A stretch of DNA of 64,000 bases from Coprovicinus avistercoris (GCA_018714895.1 DVMQ01000017.1:124001-188000), one strand, 5' to 3'; numbered from the stretch's first letter, positions 53,797 through 63,229 are shown. Program-made: numbers and translations. The notes: a model not told the origin generated them from the sequence alone.

Positions 53797-55317
53797 ATGA
53801 GCGCAGCGTACTTCATGGGTATTGATACTGGCACGTCTGAAACAAAAGGCGTTCTTATCGATGTTGACGCCAATATTGTTGCTTCCAGTTCTGCAGCTCA
53901 CGATATAAAGCAAGTGGGTCCAAATGCTTACGATCATGATGCTGAGAAAGATTGGTGGGGAGATTTTTGTAAGGTTTCCCGCGATCTTATTGAGAAATCT
54001 GGTGTAGATCCAACTGACATTAAGTGCGTTACTACAAGTGCTCTTGGTCTGTGCTGTGTTGCTGTTGATGAGAATTGCGTCCCAACCCGTCCGGCTATTT
54101 CTTATGGCATTGACGGCCGTGCAGAGAAGCAAATGCGCGATCTGGAGCAGGAGTGGGGCCAGGAGTTTATTGACCGCGTGTTTGGGCGGCCTTTATGCTC
54201 CTCCGACGTACCGCCAAAAATCCGCTGGATTCAGGAAAATGATCCTGACGCTTATGAGCGTACCGCCAAATTTATCAATAGCTCGACCTACATTACTGCC
54301 AAGCTGACAGGCGAGTATTACATCGATACTTTCTTGGGTATGGCAGGCGGTTTCAAACCGCTTTATGGCGAAGATGGTCATCCAACTGAGGAAACTTGCA
54401 AGGGTATTTGCCGTCCTGATCAACTGGCAACTATTGCAGAAGAAACCGATATTATCGGTCATGTAACTGCTGAGGCCGCTGCAGCAACCGGTCTTGCCGA
54501 GGGCACGCCTGTAACTCCTGGCGGAGACGATTCGGCCTGTGAAGCAATTTCATGTGGTATTGGTAAGCAGGGCGACTTGATCGTGCAGTTTGGCTCGACG
54601 ATTTACATGTTCCTTCTTACCGATCATCTTGTTATGGATCCGCGTGTCTGGCATGAGGAGTTCATCATTCCGGGAACGTGTGACGTGTCAGGGGCAACAA
54701 ATACAGCAGGATCGATGACAAAATGGCTGCGCGACACCATGTTCCAGGATCTCAAGGCAGCTGAGGAATCCGGTGGTGAAAATGCGTATACCGTCATGGC
54801 GCAGTTGGCAGAGCAGGTGCCGGTGGGTTCGCACGGTTTGATTTGCCTGCCCTACTTTGCAGGCGAGCGTACGCCTATCGATGACCCCAATGCCCGCGGT
54901 GCATTCTTCGGTTTGACAATTGGGCACACCCGCGAAGATATGCTCCGTGCTGGTCTTGAAGGCGTTGCATATTCCATCAATCAGCACTTCCGTATCTTTG
55001 AGGAAGATGGTGTACCCATTCATCGTGTACTCGTTGCTGGCGGTGGCACGAAAAATCATGCATGGATGCAGATTGTTGCCGATGTATGCGGCAAGACGTT
55101 GCTGGTACCTGAGGTAACAATTGGTGCTTCTTATGGCGACGCTATGATGGCAGCTGTGGCAGCAGGATACTGGAAGGACTTCGATGAACTTGCAAGTAAG
55201 GTAAAGATTGCAAGTACCTATGAGCCCAATCCGGAGAATCACGAAGCCTATAAGAAGTATCAGAAACTCTTTGATGAGCTCTATCCTGCAACGCGCGATA
55301 TCGTTCATCAGCTCTAG
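53797..55317 (+). CDS. FGGY-family carbohydrate kinase
   Basis: A 506-residue sugar kinase with xylulokinase/gluconokinase layout. The phosphate loop is MGIDTGTSETKG, the catalytic Asp lies in TPGGDDSACEAISCG, and the adenosine motif is VLVAGGGTKNHAWMQIVADVCG. The substrate could be a free ketose or polyol released by, or co-imported with, Amadori compounds. It is distinct from the LyxK-like kinase at 20952. It is followed by an esterase gene at 28 bases. No isomerase for a defined sugar is adjacent, so the substrate stays open. Confidence 0.88.
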   Translation: MSAAYFMGIDTGTSETKGVLIDVDANIVASSSAAHDIKQVGPNAYDHDAEKDWWGDFCKVSRDLIEKSGVDPTDIKCVTTSALGLCCVAVDENCVPTRPAISYGIDGRAEKQMRDLEQEWGQEFIDRVFGRPLCSSDVPPKIRWIQENDPDAYERTAKFINSSTYITAKLTGEYYIDTFLGMAGGFKPLYGEDGHPTEETCKGICRPDQLATIAEETDIIGHVTAEAAAATGLAEGTPVTPGGDDSACEAISCGIGKQGDLIVQFGSTIYMFLLTDHLVMDPRVWHEEFIIPGTCDVSGATNTAGSMTKWLRDTMFQDLKAAEESGGENAYTVMAQLAEQVPVGSHGLICLPYFAGERTPIDDPNARGAFFGLTIGHTREDMLRAGLEGVAYSINQHFRIFEEDGVPIHRVLVAGGGTKNHAWMQIVADVCGKTLLVPEVTIGASYGDAMMAAVAAGYWKDFDELASKVKIASTYEPNPENHEAYKKYQKLFDELYPATRDIVHQL

Positions 55318-55344
55318 GATTTTTCGCCAGATTGAGGAGTCCCT

Positions 55345-56145
55345 ATGGGTATGTTTAGCGGTGATTTTTTCTCACCAAGTCTCAGGATGACCACACAGGT
55401 AAAGATTATTACGCCTGAGTCTTCGTGCGATGTTACGCCGTTTCAGGATGAAGAAGTAAACGTCATGTATCTTTTGCATGGACTGGCAGCCAATGCTGGT
55501 GAATGGCCGCGGTTCTCAAAGATTGAGTATTACGCTAAGAAATACAATCTCTTTGTTGTCATGCCCGAGACGCAACGCTTCTTCTATACAAACACTTCGT
55601 TTGGTGCGCACTATTTCGATTATCTTGTCGATGACTTACCAACACTTGTTAAGCGTTGGTTTAATGTACCAAACGACCGCGAACATACCTTTATAGCGGG
55701 AGAAAGCATGGGAGGCTATGGGGCGATAAAAGCTGCGCTATCTCGTCCTGAGCTCTATGCTGGTGCCGCTGCCTTCTCTGCAGTGGCTGATGTACGTATG
55801 TTCCGCGAGATGGTGGAGACGGGCGAATTTCCCGATATGGCTCCTTCCGAAATGGATGCAATTTTTGGAAAGGGCTGTGATGTGGGGAATGAGAACGACT
55901 TGTTTGCGCTTTCTACAAAGATTGCCTCTTGTTCTGAGAAGCCACAATTAGCTCTGTTCTGCGGGTCCGATGATATGCTGCTTCCAATGAATAAGCATTT
56001 CTCCGACCATCTTTCAGAGCTTGGCTATGATCACATCTTCTGTGAAGCTCCAGGAGATCATGAGTGGCCCTATTGGGATAAGGCAGTTCAGCGCGGATTC
56101 CAAGCATTGCTTGGATACGATCTCGAGACAACACCGCTCTTTTAG
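55345..56145 (+). CDS. Esterase D / EstA-like alpha/beta hydrolase
   Basis: A 266-residue esterase of the S-formylglutathione hydrolase/tributyrin esterase family. It has an oxyanion segment VMYLLHGLAANAGEW, nucleophile GESMGGYGA, an acid Asp in CGSDDMLLP and a His in GDHEWPYWD. It has no signal peptide, so it acts inside the cell. Such enzymes remove acyl groups from small molecules, and here it might de-esterify an imported sugar derivative. It starts 28 bases after the FGGY kinase and ends before a strong terminator. Confidence 0.86.
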   Translation: MGMFSGDFFSPSLRMTTQVKIITPESSCDVTPFQDEEVNVMYLLHGLAANAGEWPRFSKIEYYAKKYNLFVVMPETQRFFYTNTSFGAHYFDYLVDDLPTLVKRWFNVPNDREHTFIAGESMGGYGAIKAALSRPELYAGAAAFSAVADVRMFREMVETGEFPDMAPSEMDAIFGKGCDVGNENDLFALSTKIASCSEKPQLALFCGSDDMLLPMNKHFSDHLSELGYDHIFCEAPGDHEWPYWDKAVQRGFQALLGYDLETTPLF

Positions 56146-56173
56146 TCAGCTTCATTTTTGAGGTGTTTACAAG

Positions 56174-56206
56174 ACGGGTGCCCGTTCTGTACGGGTACCC
56201 GTTTTT
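56174..56206 (+). terminator. Rho-independent terminator after the esterase gene
   Basis: ACGGGTGCCCG pairs with CGGGTACCCGT over 11 positions, one G-U, around TTCTGTA, and TTTTATT follows. It closes the regulator-kinase-esterase transcript. Confidence 0.88.
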
Positions 56207-56347
56207 ATTGAGTGCTTTCTGATTAAGACCGATGACTCTTGTATAACCGTTCTGTTACAGATTTCGAAGCGATAAAAATGACCGTGCTTATACGATGTGC
56301 CTTGTGATAGGCTCTTCTAAAATCCTACTAACTTGGAGGGAGTTTAT

Positions 56348-57301
56348 ATGTATTACGAGAATATCCTGGAGGCTGTTGGGGGAACGCCGCTTGTGCGTCT
56401 CAATCGCATACCGGGACCAGAGTGTGCTCGTATTCTCGTAAAAGATGAAGCTCTCAATGTGGGTGGCTCGGTAAAGACACGTATTTCTTTAGCGATGATT
56501 CGCGAAGCGGAGAAGCGAGGAGATTTACGGCCTGGAGGCATTATTGTAGAGCCGACATCAGGCAATCAGGGAATTGGTCTTGCACTTGTTGGTGCAGTGT
56601 TGGGCTATGAAGTTCGTATTATCATGCCTGATTCAGTGAGCGAGGAACGGCGTAAGCTCTGCGAAATCTACGGTGCACATGTTATTCTCAAACATGATGC
56701 CGGCGATATTGGAGCATGCATTGATGAGTGCCTGCGCTGCGCACTTGAAATGCGCGATGCCGACCCTGAGCATGTATTCGTACCGCAGCAATTTATCAAT
56801 CCAGATAACCCACTCGTTCATGAGCGTGAAACTGGACGAGAAATTTTGGAAGATGCCAATTGTGTAATTGATGGCTTTGTAAGTGGTATTGGAACAGGCG
56901 GTACGCTTTCCGGTGTTGGGCATGCTTTGCGTAAGGCAAACCCGGATATCACGATCTGGGCAGTAGAGCCAGAAAATGCTGCGATTCTTTCTGGCGGGGA
57001 AATAGGAACTCACCTGCAAATGGGTATTGGTGACGGTGTTATTCCTGAGAACCTCGATCAGGATGTCTATAACAAGGTAATTACCGTTACTGATGAAGAG
57101 GCTTTAACAATGTCGCGTCGACTGGCTTCGGAAGAGGGCCTTGTATGTGGCATTTCGAGTGGAACAAACGTCTGCGCTGCTGTAAGGCTTGCTCGTGAGT
57201 TAGGCCCAGGTAAGACAGTTGTGACCTTATTACCGGATACCGGAGAAAGATACTTCTCAACACCTTTGTTCTGTGGTCCGCTGCGCGATTTGAGGCTTTA
57301 A
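56348..57301 (+). CDS. Cysteine-synthase-like PLP-dependent enzyme
   Basis: A 317-residue fold II PLP enzyme of the O-acetylserine sulfhydrylase/cystathionine beta-synthase family. The Schiff-base Lys43 lies in GGSVKTRIS (usually SVKDR), the substrate loop is TSGNQG (usually TSGNTG), the phosphate loop GIGTGGTLSG and the ring-nitrogen Ser in CGISSGTN are intact. The two loop changes, Thr for Asp and Gln for Thr, suggest altered substrate choice. The gene is flanked by terminators on both sides, so it is a separate transcript within the fructosamine region. GGAGGGAG precedes the ATG. Confidence 0.86.
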   Translation: MYYENILEAVGGTPLVRLNRIPGPECARILVKDEALNVGGSVKTRISLAMIREAEKRGDLRPGGIIVEPTSGNQGIGLALVGAVLGYEVRIIMPDSVSEERRKLCEIYGAHVILKHDAGDIGACIDECLRCALEMRDADPEHVFVPQQFINPDNPLVHERETGREILEDANCVIDGFVSGIGTGGTLSGVGHALRKANPDITIWAVEPENAAILSGGEIGTHLQMGIGDGVIPENLDQDVYNKVITVTDEEALTMSRRLASEEGLVCGISSGTNVCAAVRLARELGPGKTVVTLLPDTGERYFSTPLFCGPLRDLRL

Positions 57302-57372
57302 CGTTTCTTGTTTTGAGCATCTCATGGGACACAATCTAAAATCGCTTTTAGGAAAGCATTTTTAATTTAATA

Positions 57373-57406
57373 AAACGAGGCTGGTCAATTGGCCAGCCTT
57401 GTTTCC
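57373..57406 (+). terminator. Terminator after the cysteine-synthase-like gene
   Basis: AAACGAGGCTGG pairs with CCAGCCTTGTTT, one G-U, around TCAATTGG. The right arm ends in GTTT. Likely an intrinsic terminator. Confidence 0.7.
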
Positions 57407-57481
57407 GTTTGCCGAAAGTTATGTTTCCATTTGAGGCTTACTCCTTTACCAGACATCATAAGTGATTATTTTAAATATATG

Positions 57482-57495
57482 ACGTTATATAACGT
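57482..57495. promoter_or_regulatory. Operator-like palindrome before the deglycase gene
   Basis: ACGTTAT-ATAACGT, a perfect 14-base palindrome 41 bases before the ATG at 57536. Its core GTTATATAAC matches the core of the 48985 palindrome in nine of ten bases, as expected for sites of one GntR/UTRA regulator. Confidence 0.65.
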
Positions 57496-57535
57496 TAGAA
57501 ACATTTGGTAATGCTGGAGAAAAAGGAGAAGCACC

Positions 57536-58528
57536 ATGAAGCAGGAGCATATTGACCAAATTTCGGCTGCCGCTGCGGCGGTTGCTGATCGCCTTGCAAA
57601 GGGTGAGATCAAGAACGTGTACTTTGTTGCATGTGGCGGTTCGCAGGCGTCCATGATGCCCGCTCAGTACATGTTTGATCGTGAACTCGATATTCCATCT
57701 GCAATTTATACCTCCAACGAGTTCAACTATGGCACCCCTAAGGGCTTTGGTCCTCAATCTGTGGTTATTACCTGCTCTCACTCTGGCACAACTCCTGAAA
57801 CAGTTGCGGCTGCTCAGAAAGCAACTGATGCGGGTGCACTTTCGATTGCGTTTTCTAACGTGGAGGATTCGCCGCTTTGGCAGGCTGCCGGCATGGGCAT
57901 CCATTATGATCACGGTGCGGAAGCCAATGAGTCCGATAAGGGCGGCGCTGTTATGATGCGCACCTGGTTTGAGCTGCTGAAAGTTCTTGACGCAGAGCAC
58001 ATTTCTCTGTGGCAATCTGGTGTTGATGCAGTGGATCACCTTGGCGATATCAAAAAGAAAGCTTCTGACAAATATCGTGACGTAGCCACTAAGTGGGCAA
58101 GCGATAACAAGCGTGCTGAGGTTATCTACACCATGGGTTCCGGTGCTAACTACGGCGAGATGTATTCGCTTGCTATCTGCTTATTCATGGAAATGCAGTG
58201 GATCCATTCTAATTGCATTCATTCCGGCGAATATTTCCATGGTCCATTTGAGGTTACCGACTTTGATGTGCCGTTCGTAATTACCGTGGGCAATGGCGCC
58301 ACTCGTTATCTTGATGAGCGCGCACTCGCTTTCGCAAAGAAGTTTTCTGATCACCTGTTTGTGATCGATGAGAACGATTTTGATTTTGGCGATCTTGATG
58401 CCAAAGTTGCTGAGTATCTTGCCCCCGAGGTTCTTGGATCTGTTGTTCGCGTCATGGTTGATGCTCTTGCGCACGACCGTGGTCATGCTCTTTCGGTCCG
58501 TCGCTATATGTGGCAGATGGAGTACTAA
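57536..58528 (+). CDS. frlB: FrlB-like fructosamine-6-phosphate deglycase (SIS domains)
   Basis: A 330-residue protein with two SIS domains (about 20-160 and 185-320). It matches the FrlB/GfrF deglycase group that splits fructoselysine 6-phosphate or glucosyl-amine 6-phosphates to glucose 6-phosphate and the free amine. Landmarks are YFVACGGSQASMMPAQ, ITCSHSGTTPETVAAA, and the family segment HSGEYFHGPFEVTD. An AGGAG site precedes the ATG. It is followed by a FrlD-like kinase and a peptide importer, and preceded by an operator-like palindrome, which supports the pathway call. Substrate range within the group is not resolved. Confidence 0.92.
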   Translation: MKQEHIDQISAAAAAVADRLAKGEIKNVYFVACGGSQASMMPAQYMFDRELDIPSAIYTSNEFNYGTPKGFGPQSVVITCSHSGTTPETVAAAQKATDAGALSIAFSNVEDSPLWQAAGMGIHYDHGAEANESDKGGAVMMRTWFELLKVLDAEHISLWQSGVDAVDHLGDIKKKASDKYRDVATKWASDNKRAEVIYTMGSGANYGEMYSLAICLFMEMQWIHSNCIHSGEYFHGPFEVTDFDVPFVITVGNGATRYLDERALAFAKKFSDHLFVIDENDFDFGDLDAKVAEYLAPEVLGSVVRVMVDALAHDRGHALSVRRYMWQMEY

Positions 58529-58595
58529 ATCCACAGATATAGCTTTCGTGCTGCGTGAATACACAGCTCTAAGTTTCATTTGAGGGAGGTGTCAT

Positions 58596-59411
58596 ATGCG
58601 TCTTATTGCACTCGGAGATTGTTGCGGAGATCGCTATGTGGATGATGGTTTGTTTTATCCAGGAGGCCAGGCTGTAAATGTTGCTGTAAACGCCAAACGT
58701 GATGGAGCAGAGGTTTCTGCATTTCTCGGCATTTTTGGCGACGATTACATGGCTGAACATATTCAGGCAGCTCTTGCACAGGAGGACATAACCTGTGAGC
58801 GGTGTCGTATAGCACATGGAAGAACACCCAGTGCAGGAGTACGTATAGTTCAAGGCGATCGAGTTTTTACGGGTGGTAAGCGTGATTCAGTTGCGCATTT
58901 ATTCCGCATGCGAATCGTCCGTGAAGATCTGGAACTCCTTTCAAAGTTTGATGTGTGCCATACCACAAATGACGCAGGAGTAGACACCGAGCTTGCCGAG
59001 ATCCATGCAGTAGTGCCTCTCTCATATGATTTTTCAACAGGTCACGATGACGCTTATCTGCAACAAATATGCCCCAATATCGATATTGCATTTTTCTCAG
59101 ATGCGGAGCTTGATGCCGAGGGTGTTGACAGGCTTATAGCGCGTGCGCATGAGTTGGGCACCGGCATTGTTGTTGTGACTAAAGGAAGTCAAGGCAGTGT
59201 GTGTTCAGACCATGGTAAACGCTATGAGCAGGGAATTGTTCCCGTTCATGCAGTAGATGCTATGGGCGCAGGGGATTCGTTTGCCGCTGCATTTTTAGTG
59301 CGTTACTTCGAGACACGTGATATCCCCTGCGCAATGACTTTTGCAGCTGATCGCGCAGCTCATACCTGCACGTTCAACGGTGCTTTTGGGCACCCCGGAA
59401 AGATACGGTAA
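58596..59411 (+). CDS. PfkB-family kinase, FrlD-like
   Basis: A 271-residue kinase: start MRLIALGDCCGDRY, YPGGQAVNVAVN substrate loop, and MGAGDSFAAAF with Asp227. It is the closest of the three PfkB kinases to the deglycase gene, 68 bases downstream, and so the best candidate for making the deglycase's 6-phosphate substrate. GAGGGAGG precedes the ATG. The peptide-binding-protein gene begins 24 bases after its stop, so kinase and importer are in one transcript. Confidence 0.9.
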   Translation: MRLIALGDCCGDRYVDDGLFYPGGQAVNVAVNAKRDGAEVSAFLGIFGDDYMAEHIQAALAQEDITCERCRIAHGRTPSAGVRIVQGDRVFTGGKRDSVAHLFRMRIVREDLELLSKFDVCHTTNDAGVDTELAEIHAVVPLSYDFSTGHDDAYLQQICPNIDIAFFSDAELDAEGVDRLIARAHELGTGIVVVTKGSQGSVCSDHGKRYEQGIVPVHAVDAMGAGDSFAAAFLVRYFETRDIPCAMTFAADRAAHTCTFNGAFGHPGKIR

Positions 59412-59434
59412 TAAACCCTCAAAAGGAGGTAACC

Positions 59435-61093
59435 ATGAACTTCAAGTACGGCATTCCGAACGTGTCCCGTCGCGATTTTCTGAAAGCGACTGGTGCTACA
59501 GGCATTGCTTTTGTTGGTACAACAGCTCTGGCTGGATGTGGTGGTTCCACAGATAGTGCAGCATCTGGCAAAAGCATAGGACTTACTGTAGCAACTGCAC
59601 CGGTTACGCTTGATCCTCTTGCGGCACTTGATACGATTTCTATGACAATTGTGTCTCAAGCTCTTGAGTGCTTATTCGTTAAGGATCCCGAGGGTGTTCT
59701 GCAGCCTGCAGCTTGTGAATCCTATGAGGTAAGCGAAGATCAGCTTACGTGGACGTTCCATATTCGCGATGCTAAATGGTCTAACGGCGATGCTGTAACT
59801 GCAGACGATTTTATCTGCTCATGGCAGAGAAATGCTCAGGCTGACTCTGGTGTTGCTGACTTCCAGTATCAGATTGAGATGGCAGCGATTAAGAATTACG
59901 CTGCTGTGTTGGATGGTTCAGCTGACGTTTCTGAGCTCGGTATTTCTGCTCCAGACGATAAGACTATCGTAATTGAGATTGAGCATCCGGTACCCTTTAT
60001 GCTTGATCTGCTCTCCTTTGCGCCATGGGCACCGGTTAATCGTGCTTTCCGTGAGGAGCAGGGTGATTCGTTCGGCATCTCAAAGGACAACCAAATCTAC
60101 AACGGTGCCTTCACGGTTACACAGTATGATCCGGCAGCTAATACATTTGTGATCTCAAAGAATCCAGATTACTGGGATGTGGACAATGTCAAGCTCGACT
60201 CAGTGACGTTCCAGGTTATCGGCGAGACACAGCAAGCCGTTATGTCGTATGAGAATGGCGATGTAGACTACGTTGAACTTACTGGCGATTTGGTTGAGCA
60301 GTATAAAGATGACGAGGGTTTTGCATCACATAACGGATCTTTCAACTATTACCTCATGATGAATACAACAAAGCCGGGCATGGATAACGAAAACTTCCGC
60401 CGTGCTATTGCCTGCGCGCTCAATCGTGAGGAGATTTGCAATTCTATTCTCAAAGATGGATCAACACCTGTTCAGCAGATGATCATGGTTGGTTTGTATG
60501 CCAATGAGGCAGGCGATGACTTCGCAGAGTCCAGCCCTCAGCCGAATGGCTACAACCTTGATGAAGCAACTAAGTATTGGGAAGCTGCTCAGGCCGAGAC
60601 TGATGTTCGTGAATTTACTATCCTCTTCGACCAGGATAAAGACTTCACGCAGGATGTATGTGCCTATATTCAGGACACGGTACAGAAAGCGCTGCCAGGC
60701 CTCACGATTAATCTCGAGGCTACGCCAAAGAAGAGTCGTACTGAGCGTGCTGATTCAGGCGATTTCGATGTTTGCCTCTGGGGCTGGGGTCCAGACTATG
60801 CTGATCCAACAGCTATTCTTGCCATGTATGTGTCTGATCATCCTTCTAACTATTCCCGTTGGAACGATGAAGAGTTTGACAAGCTCTATGAACAGGCCAA
60901 CACAACTGACGCTGGCAATGCGGACGCACGTTGGAATGAGCTTATGCGCTGCAACGAGATTTGCTCAACTCGTGCAGTGAGTATTCCTATTTTCCAGACG
61001 GGTTTGTGCTCACTGACTAAACCCAGTGTGAGCGGTATGACATATCACATCACAGGAATCCAGTATTACTGCAAGTACATGGATAAGAACTAA
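59435..61093 (+). CDS. Peptide ABC transporter substrate-binding lipoprotein (OppA/DppA type)
   Basis: A 552-residue family 5 solute-binding protein. The signal region combines a twin-arginine pattern (SRRDFLK, residues 11-17) with a lipobox LAG|C, Cys35. The mature protein shows the family segments GVLQPAACESYEVSEDQLTWTFHI-like region, DAKWSNGDAVTADDF and WGPDYADPTAI. Placement directly after the deglycase and kinase genes suggests that it captures glycated peptides or large Amadori compounds rather than plain nutrient peptides. A ribosome site AAAAGGAGG precedes it, and an internal terminator follows. Confidence 0.9.
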   Translation: MNFKYGIPNVSRRDFLKATGATGIAFVGTTALAGCGGSTDSAASGKSIGLTVATAPVTLDPLAALDTISMTIVSQALECLFVKDPEGVLQPAACESYEVSEDQLTWTFHIRDAKWSNGDAVTADDFICSWQRNAQADSGVADFQYQIEMAAIKNYAAVLDGSADVSELGISAPDDKTIVIEIEHPVPFMLDLLSFAPWAPVNRAFREEQGDSFGISKDNQIYNGAFTVTQYDPAANTFVISKNPDYWDVDNVKLDSVTFQVIGETQQAVMSYENGDVDYVELTGDLVEQYKDDEGFASHNGSFNYYLMMNTTKPGMDNENFRRAIACALNREEICNSILKDGSTPVQQMIMVGLYANEAGDDFAESSPQPNGYNLDEATKYWEAAQAETDVREFTILFDQDKDFTQDVCAYIQDTVQKALPGLTINLEATPKKSRTERADSGDFDVCLWGWGPDYADPTAILAMYVSDHPSNYSRWNDEEFDKLYEQANTTDAGNADARWNELMRCNEICSTRAVSIPIFQTGLCSLTKPSVSGMTYHITGIQYYCKYMDKN

Positions 61094-61115
61094 AACGCCT
61101 GTGCGGTAATTGTGT

Positions 61116-61153
61116 GCCCCGCATCGGAGAAATGACTGGTGCGGGGCTTTTTT
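61116..61153 (+). terminator. Partial terminator between importer genes
   Basis: GCCCCGCA (61116-61123) and TGCGGGGC (61140-61147) form a stem followed by TTTTTT. It lies inside the importer operon, so some transcripts should stop after the binding-protein gene, giving more binding protein than permease. Confidence 0.8.
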
Positions 61154-61205
61154 AGAAGGAATGGGACGCAGTCTTGCGTCGTTATATATCGGATCGGAGG
61201 TCGCA

Positions 61206-62192
61206 ATGGCTGAGGCGACCGTGGAGAAAAATAAAAGGAGAGGATTGAGTCCGATGGCGCGCTATGTGCTTAAGCGCATAGCAATAGCGGCGGTTACACT
61301 TTTTATAATCCTATTCGTGCTCTTTATGCTCCTCTCTTTCATGCCTGGTTCTCCGTTTAATAACGAAGAAAAACTCAGTGCCGAACAAATTGCTGCTATG
61401 CGAGCTCACTATGGACTCGATAAACCAGTAATAGAGCGCTTCTTTCTCTACATTTGGAATATGCTGCACGGAGATTTTGGTGTTTCTTATAACATCATGA
61501 CAAATATGCCTATTGCACAAATGGTGGGGCCAAGGATTGCTCTTACGCTGCGTATTGGTTTGGAAGCAGGTATTCTCGGTGCCATTGTTGGCGTGATATT
61601 AGGTGTGTTGGCTGCTCTTAAGGAGCGCTCTGGATGGGATACCTTTGCAACTGTTTTGGCGGTTATTGGTGTGAGTCTGCCATCCTTTGTAGTGGCTCTG
61701 TTTCTCTCGTTTTTCTTGGGATTCCAATTAAAGGTATTGCCACTGCTCTACAGTTCGACAAATCCGGAGATCTCAACAATTCTGCCTGTACTGGCTTTGG
61801 CAATGTTTCCAATGGCAAGTGTGGAGCGTTATACCCGCTCTGAGATGATAAGCATTATGAACTCAGACTACATGTTGCTAGCAGCATCAAAAGGCGTACC
61901 TAAAGCAAAACTCGTACTTCGTCATGCACTGCGCAATACACTTATTAGCGTAATTACGGTATTAGTGCCGTTGCTTGTGAGCCTTATGAGCGGCTCGCTT
62001 GTAATGGAGAAGATCTTCTCCATTCCTGGTTTGGGCAGTTTGTACATTCAGGCTATTCAGCAAAATGATTACAACGTCGTCCTCACGATAAGTTTTATTT
62101 ATAGCCTCATGTTCATTATCGCAATGCTTCTGGTGGATATTGCTTACGGGCTCATTGATCCTCGAATAAGGCTTGCTGGGGGGAAGGATTAA
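61206..62192 (+). CDS. Peptide ABC transporter permease 1 (DppB/OppB type)
   Basis: A 328-residue permease with about six helices. The first is preceded by a basic cytoplasmic start. Conserved family pieces include MPGSPFNNEEKLSAEQIAAM, LHGDFGVSY, EAA-loop region SDYMLLAASKGVPKAKLVLRHALRN and the C-terminal YGLIDPRIRL. The ATG at 61206 follows CGGAGGT; an earlier frame to 61110 runs across the terminator and is rejected. It pairs with the next gene. Confidence 0.93.
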   Translation: MAEATVEKNKRRGLSPMARYVLKRIAIAAVTLFIILFVLFMLLSFMPGSPFNNEEKLSAEQIAAMRAHYGLDKPVIERFFLYIWNMLHGDFGVSYNIMTNMPIAQMVGPRIALTLRIGLEAGILGAIVGVILGVLAALKERSGWDTFATVLAVIGVSLPSFVVALFLSFFLGFQLKVLPLLYSSTNPEISTILPVLALAMFPMASVERYTRSEMISIMNSDYMLLAASKGVPKAKLVLRHALRNTLISVITVLVPLLVSLMSGSLVMEKIFSIPGLGSLYIQAIQQNDYNVVLTISFIYSLMFIIAMLLVDIAYGLIDPRIRLAGGKD

Positions 62193-62194
62193 GT

Positions 62195-63220
62195 ATGATG
62201 ACGACAAATACACTTACCCCCGAGATCTCTGAAGAAGATAAGCTTTTTCAATTTGCGCATCCTGAGGATCATCTCGATATTGATGAGCGAGAATATGCCA
62301 ATTATTCGTATGTTCGTGAGACACTCAATCGCTTTTTAGCAAATAAAGGAGCGGTTGTAAGTCTTGTTGTTATTGCCCTTATTGTTCTCATGGCAATATT
62401 TGCACCAATGGTAAGCCCATATACCTACTACGACACGAATCCCTCTATTACCAATTTGCCTCCGCGTATCCCTGTTCTTGAATCTATAGGAATTTGCGAT
62501 GGCATGCAAAATGGTGTGAACGTCTATGCGCAGGATGGTGTACCAGGGGAGTACCACTTCTTTGGTACGGATGGCTTAGGCCGTGATATTTGGACTCGTG
62601 TGTGGGAAGGAACACGTATTTCACTCATGATTGCATTTATTGCAGTGATCGTGGGTGTGCTTATCGGTATTGTGTATGGCTTAATCTCAGGTTACTTTGG
62701 CGGAAAAGTTGACATTGTGATGCAACGTTTTACTGAGATTCTGAATTCAATTCCGCAACTTGTTATTACAACACTTTTAATTGTGGTGCTTAAGCCTGGC
62801 CTGATGAACATCGTTATCGTGCTGTTTTTGACAGGCTGGATAGATATGAGCCGTATTGTTCGAGCACAGGTACTCAAGTACAAAACGCAAGAGTTCACCC
62901 TTGCAGCACGTACCCTTGGCGTCAGTGCCAAAGACATTATTTTTAAGGAAATACTTCCCAATACCATGCCTCAGGTTGTCGTGACCTTTATGTTCTCAAT
63001 TCCAAACGCAATCTTCCTGGAAGCGTTTTTAGCTTTTATCGGGTTGGGCATCCCTGCGCCAACTGCGTCTTTGGGCACGATGATTAACGATGGTTACAAC
63101 GCGGCGATGACGTATCCATATCAGGTGTTAGCTCCTGTATGCGTACTTGCCATTCTCATGCTTGGCTTTAACTTGTTTGGTGATGGTTTGCGCGATGCGC
63201 TCGATCCCGAGAGGTCCTAG
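62195..63220 (+). CDS. Peptide ABC transporter permease 2 (DppC/OppC type)
   Basis: A 341-residue permease with a long hydrophilic N-terminus, one helix (residues about 54-74), an extracytoplasmic loop containing FFGTDGLGRDIWTRV (family hallmark), and then five helices with EAA loop EFTLAARTLGVSAKDIIFKEILPN. The start is two bases beyond the previous stop, with GGGGGGAAG-type site. It completes the membrane part of the importer. Confidence 0.93.
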   Translation: MMTTNTLTPEISEEDKLFQFAHPEDHLDIDEREYANYSYVRETLNRFLANKGAVVSLVVIALIVLMAIFAPMVSPYTYYDTNPSITNLPPRIPVLESIGICDGMQNGVNVYAQDGVPGEYHFFGTDGLGRDIWTRVWEGTRISLMIAFIAVIVGVLIGIVYGLISGYFGGKVDIVMQRFTEILNSIPQLVITTLLIVVLKPGLMNIVIVLFLTGWIDMSRIVRAQVLKYKTQEFTLAARTLGVSAKDIIFKEILPNTMPQVVVTFMFSIPNAIFLEAFLAFIGLGIPAPTASLGTMINDGYNAAMTYPYQVLAPVCVLAILMLGFNLFGDGLRDALDPERS

Positions 63221-63229
63221 GTGATCGCT

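Noticed and set aside
57482..57495. Palindrome ACGTTATATAACGT as a chance A/T repeat
   Set aside because: Kept as an operator candidate instead, because a related core appears before the PfkB gene at 48985 and both flank genes of one pathway.
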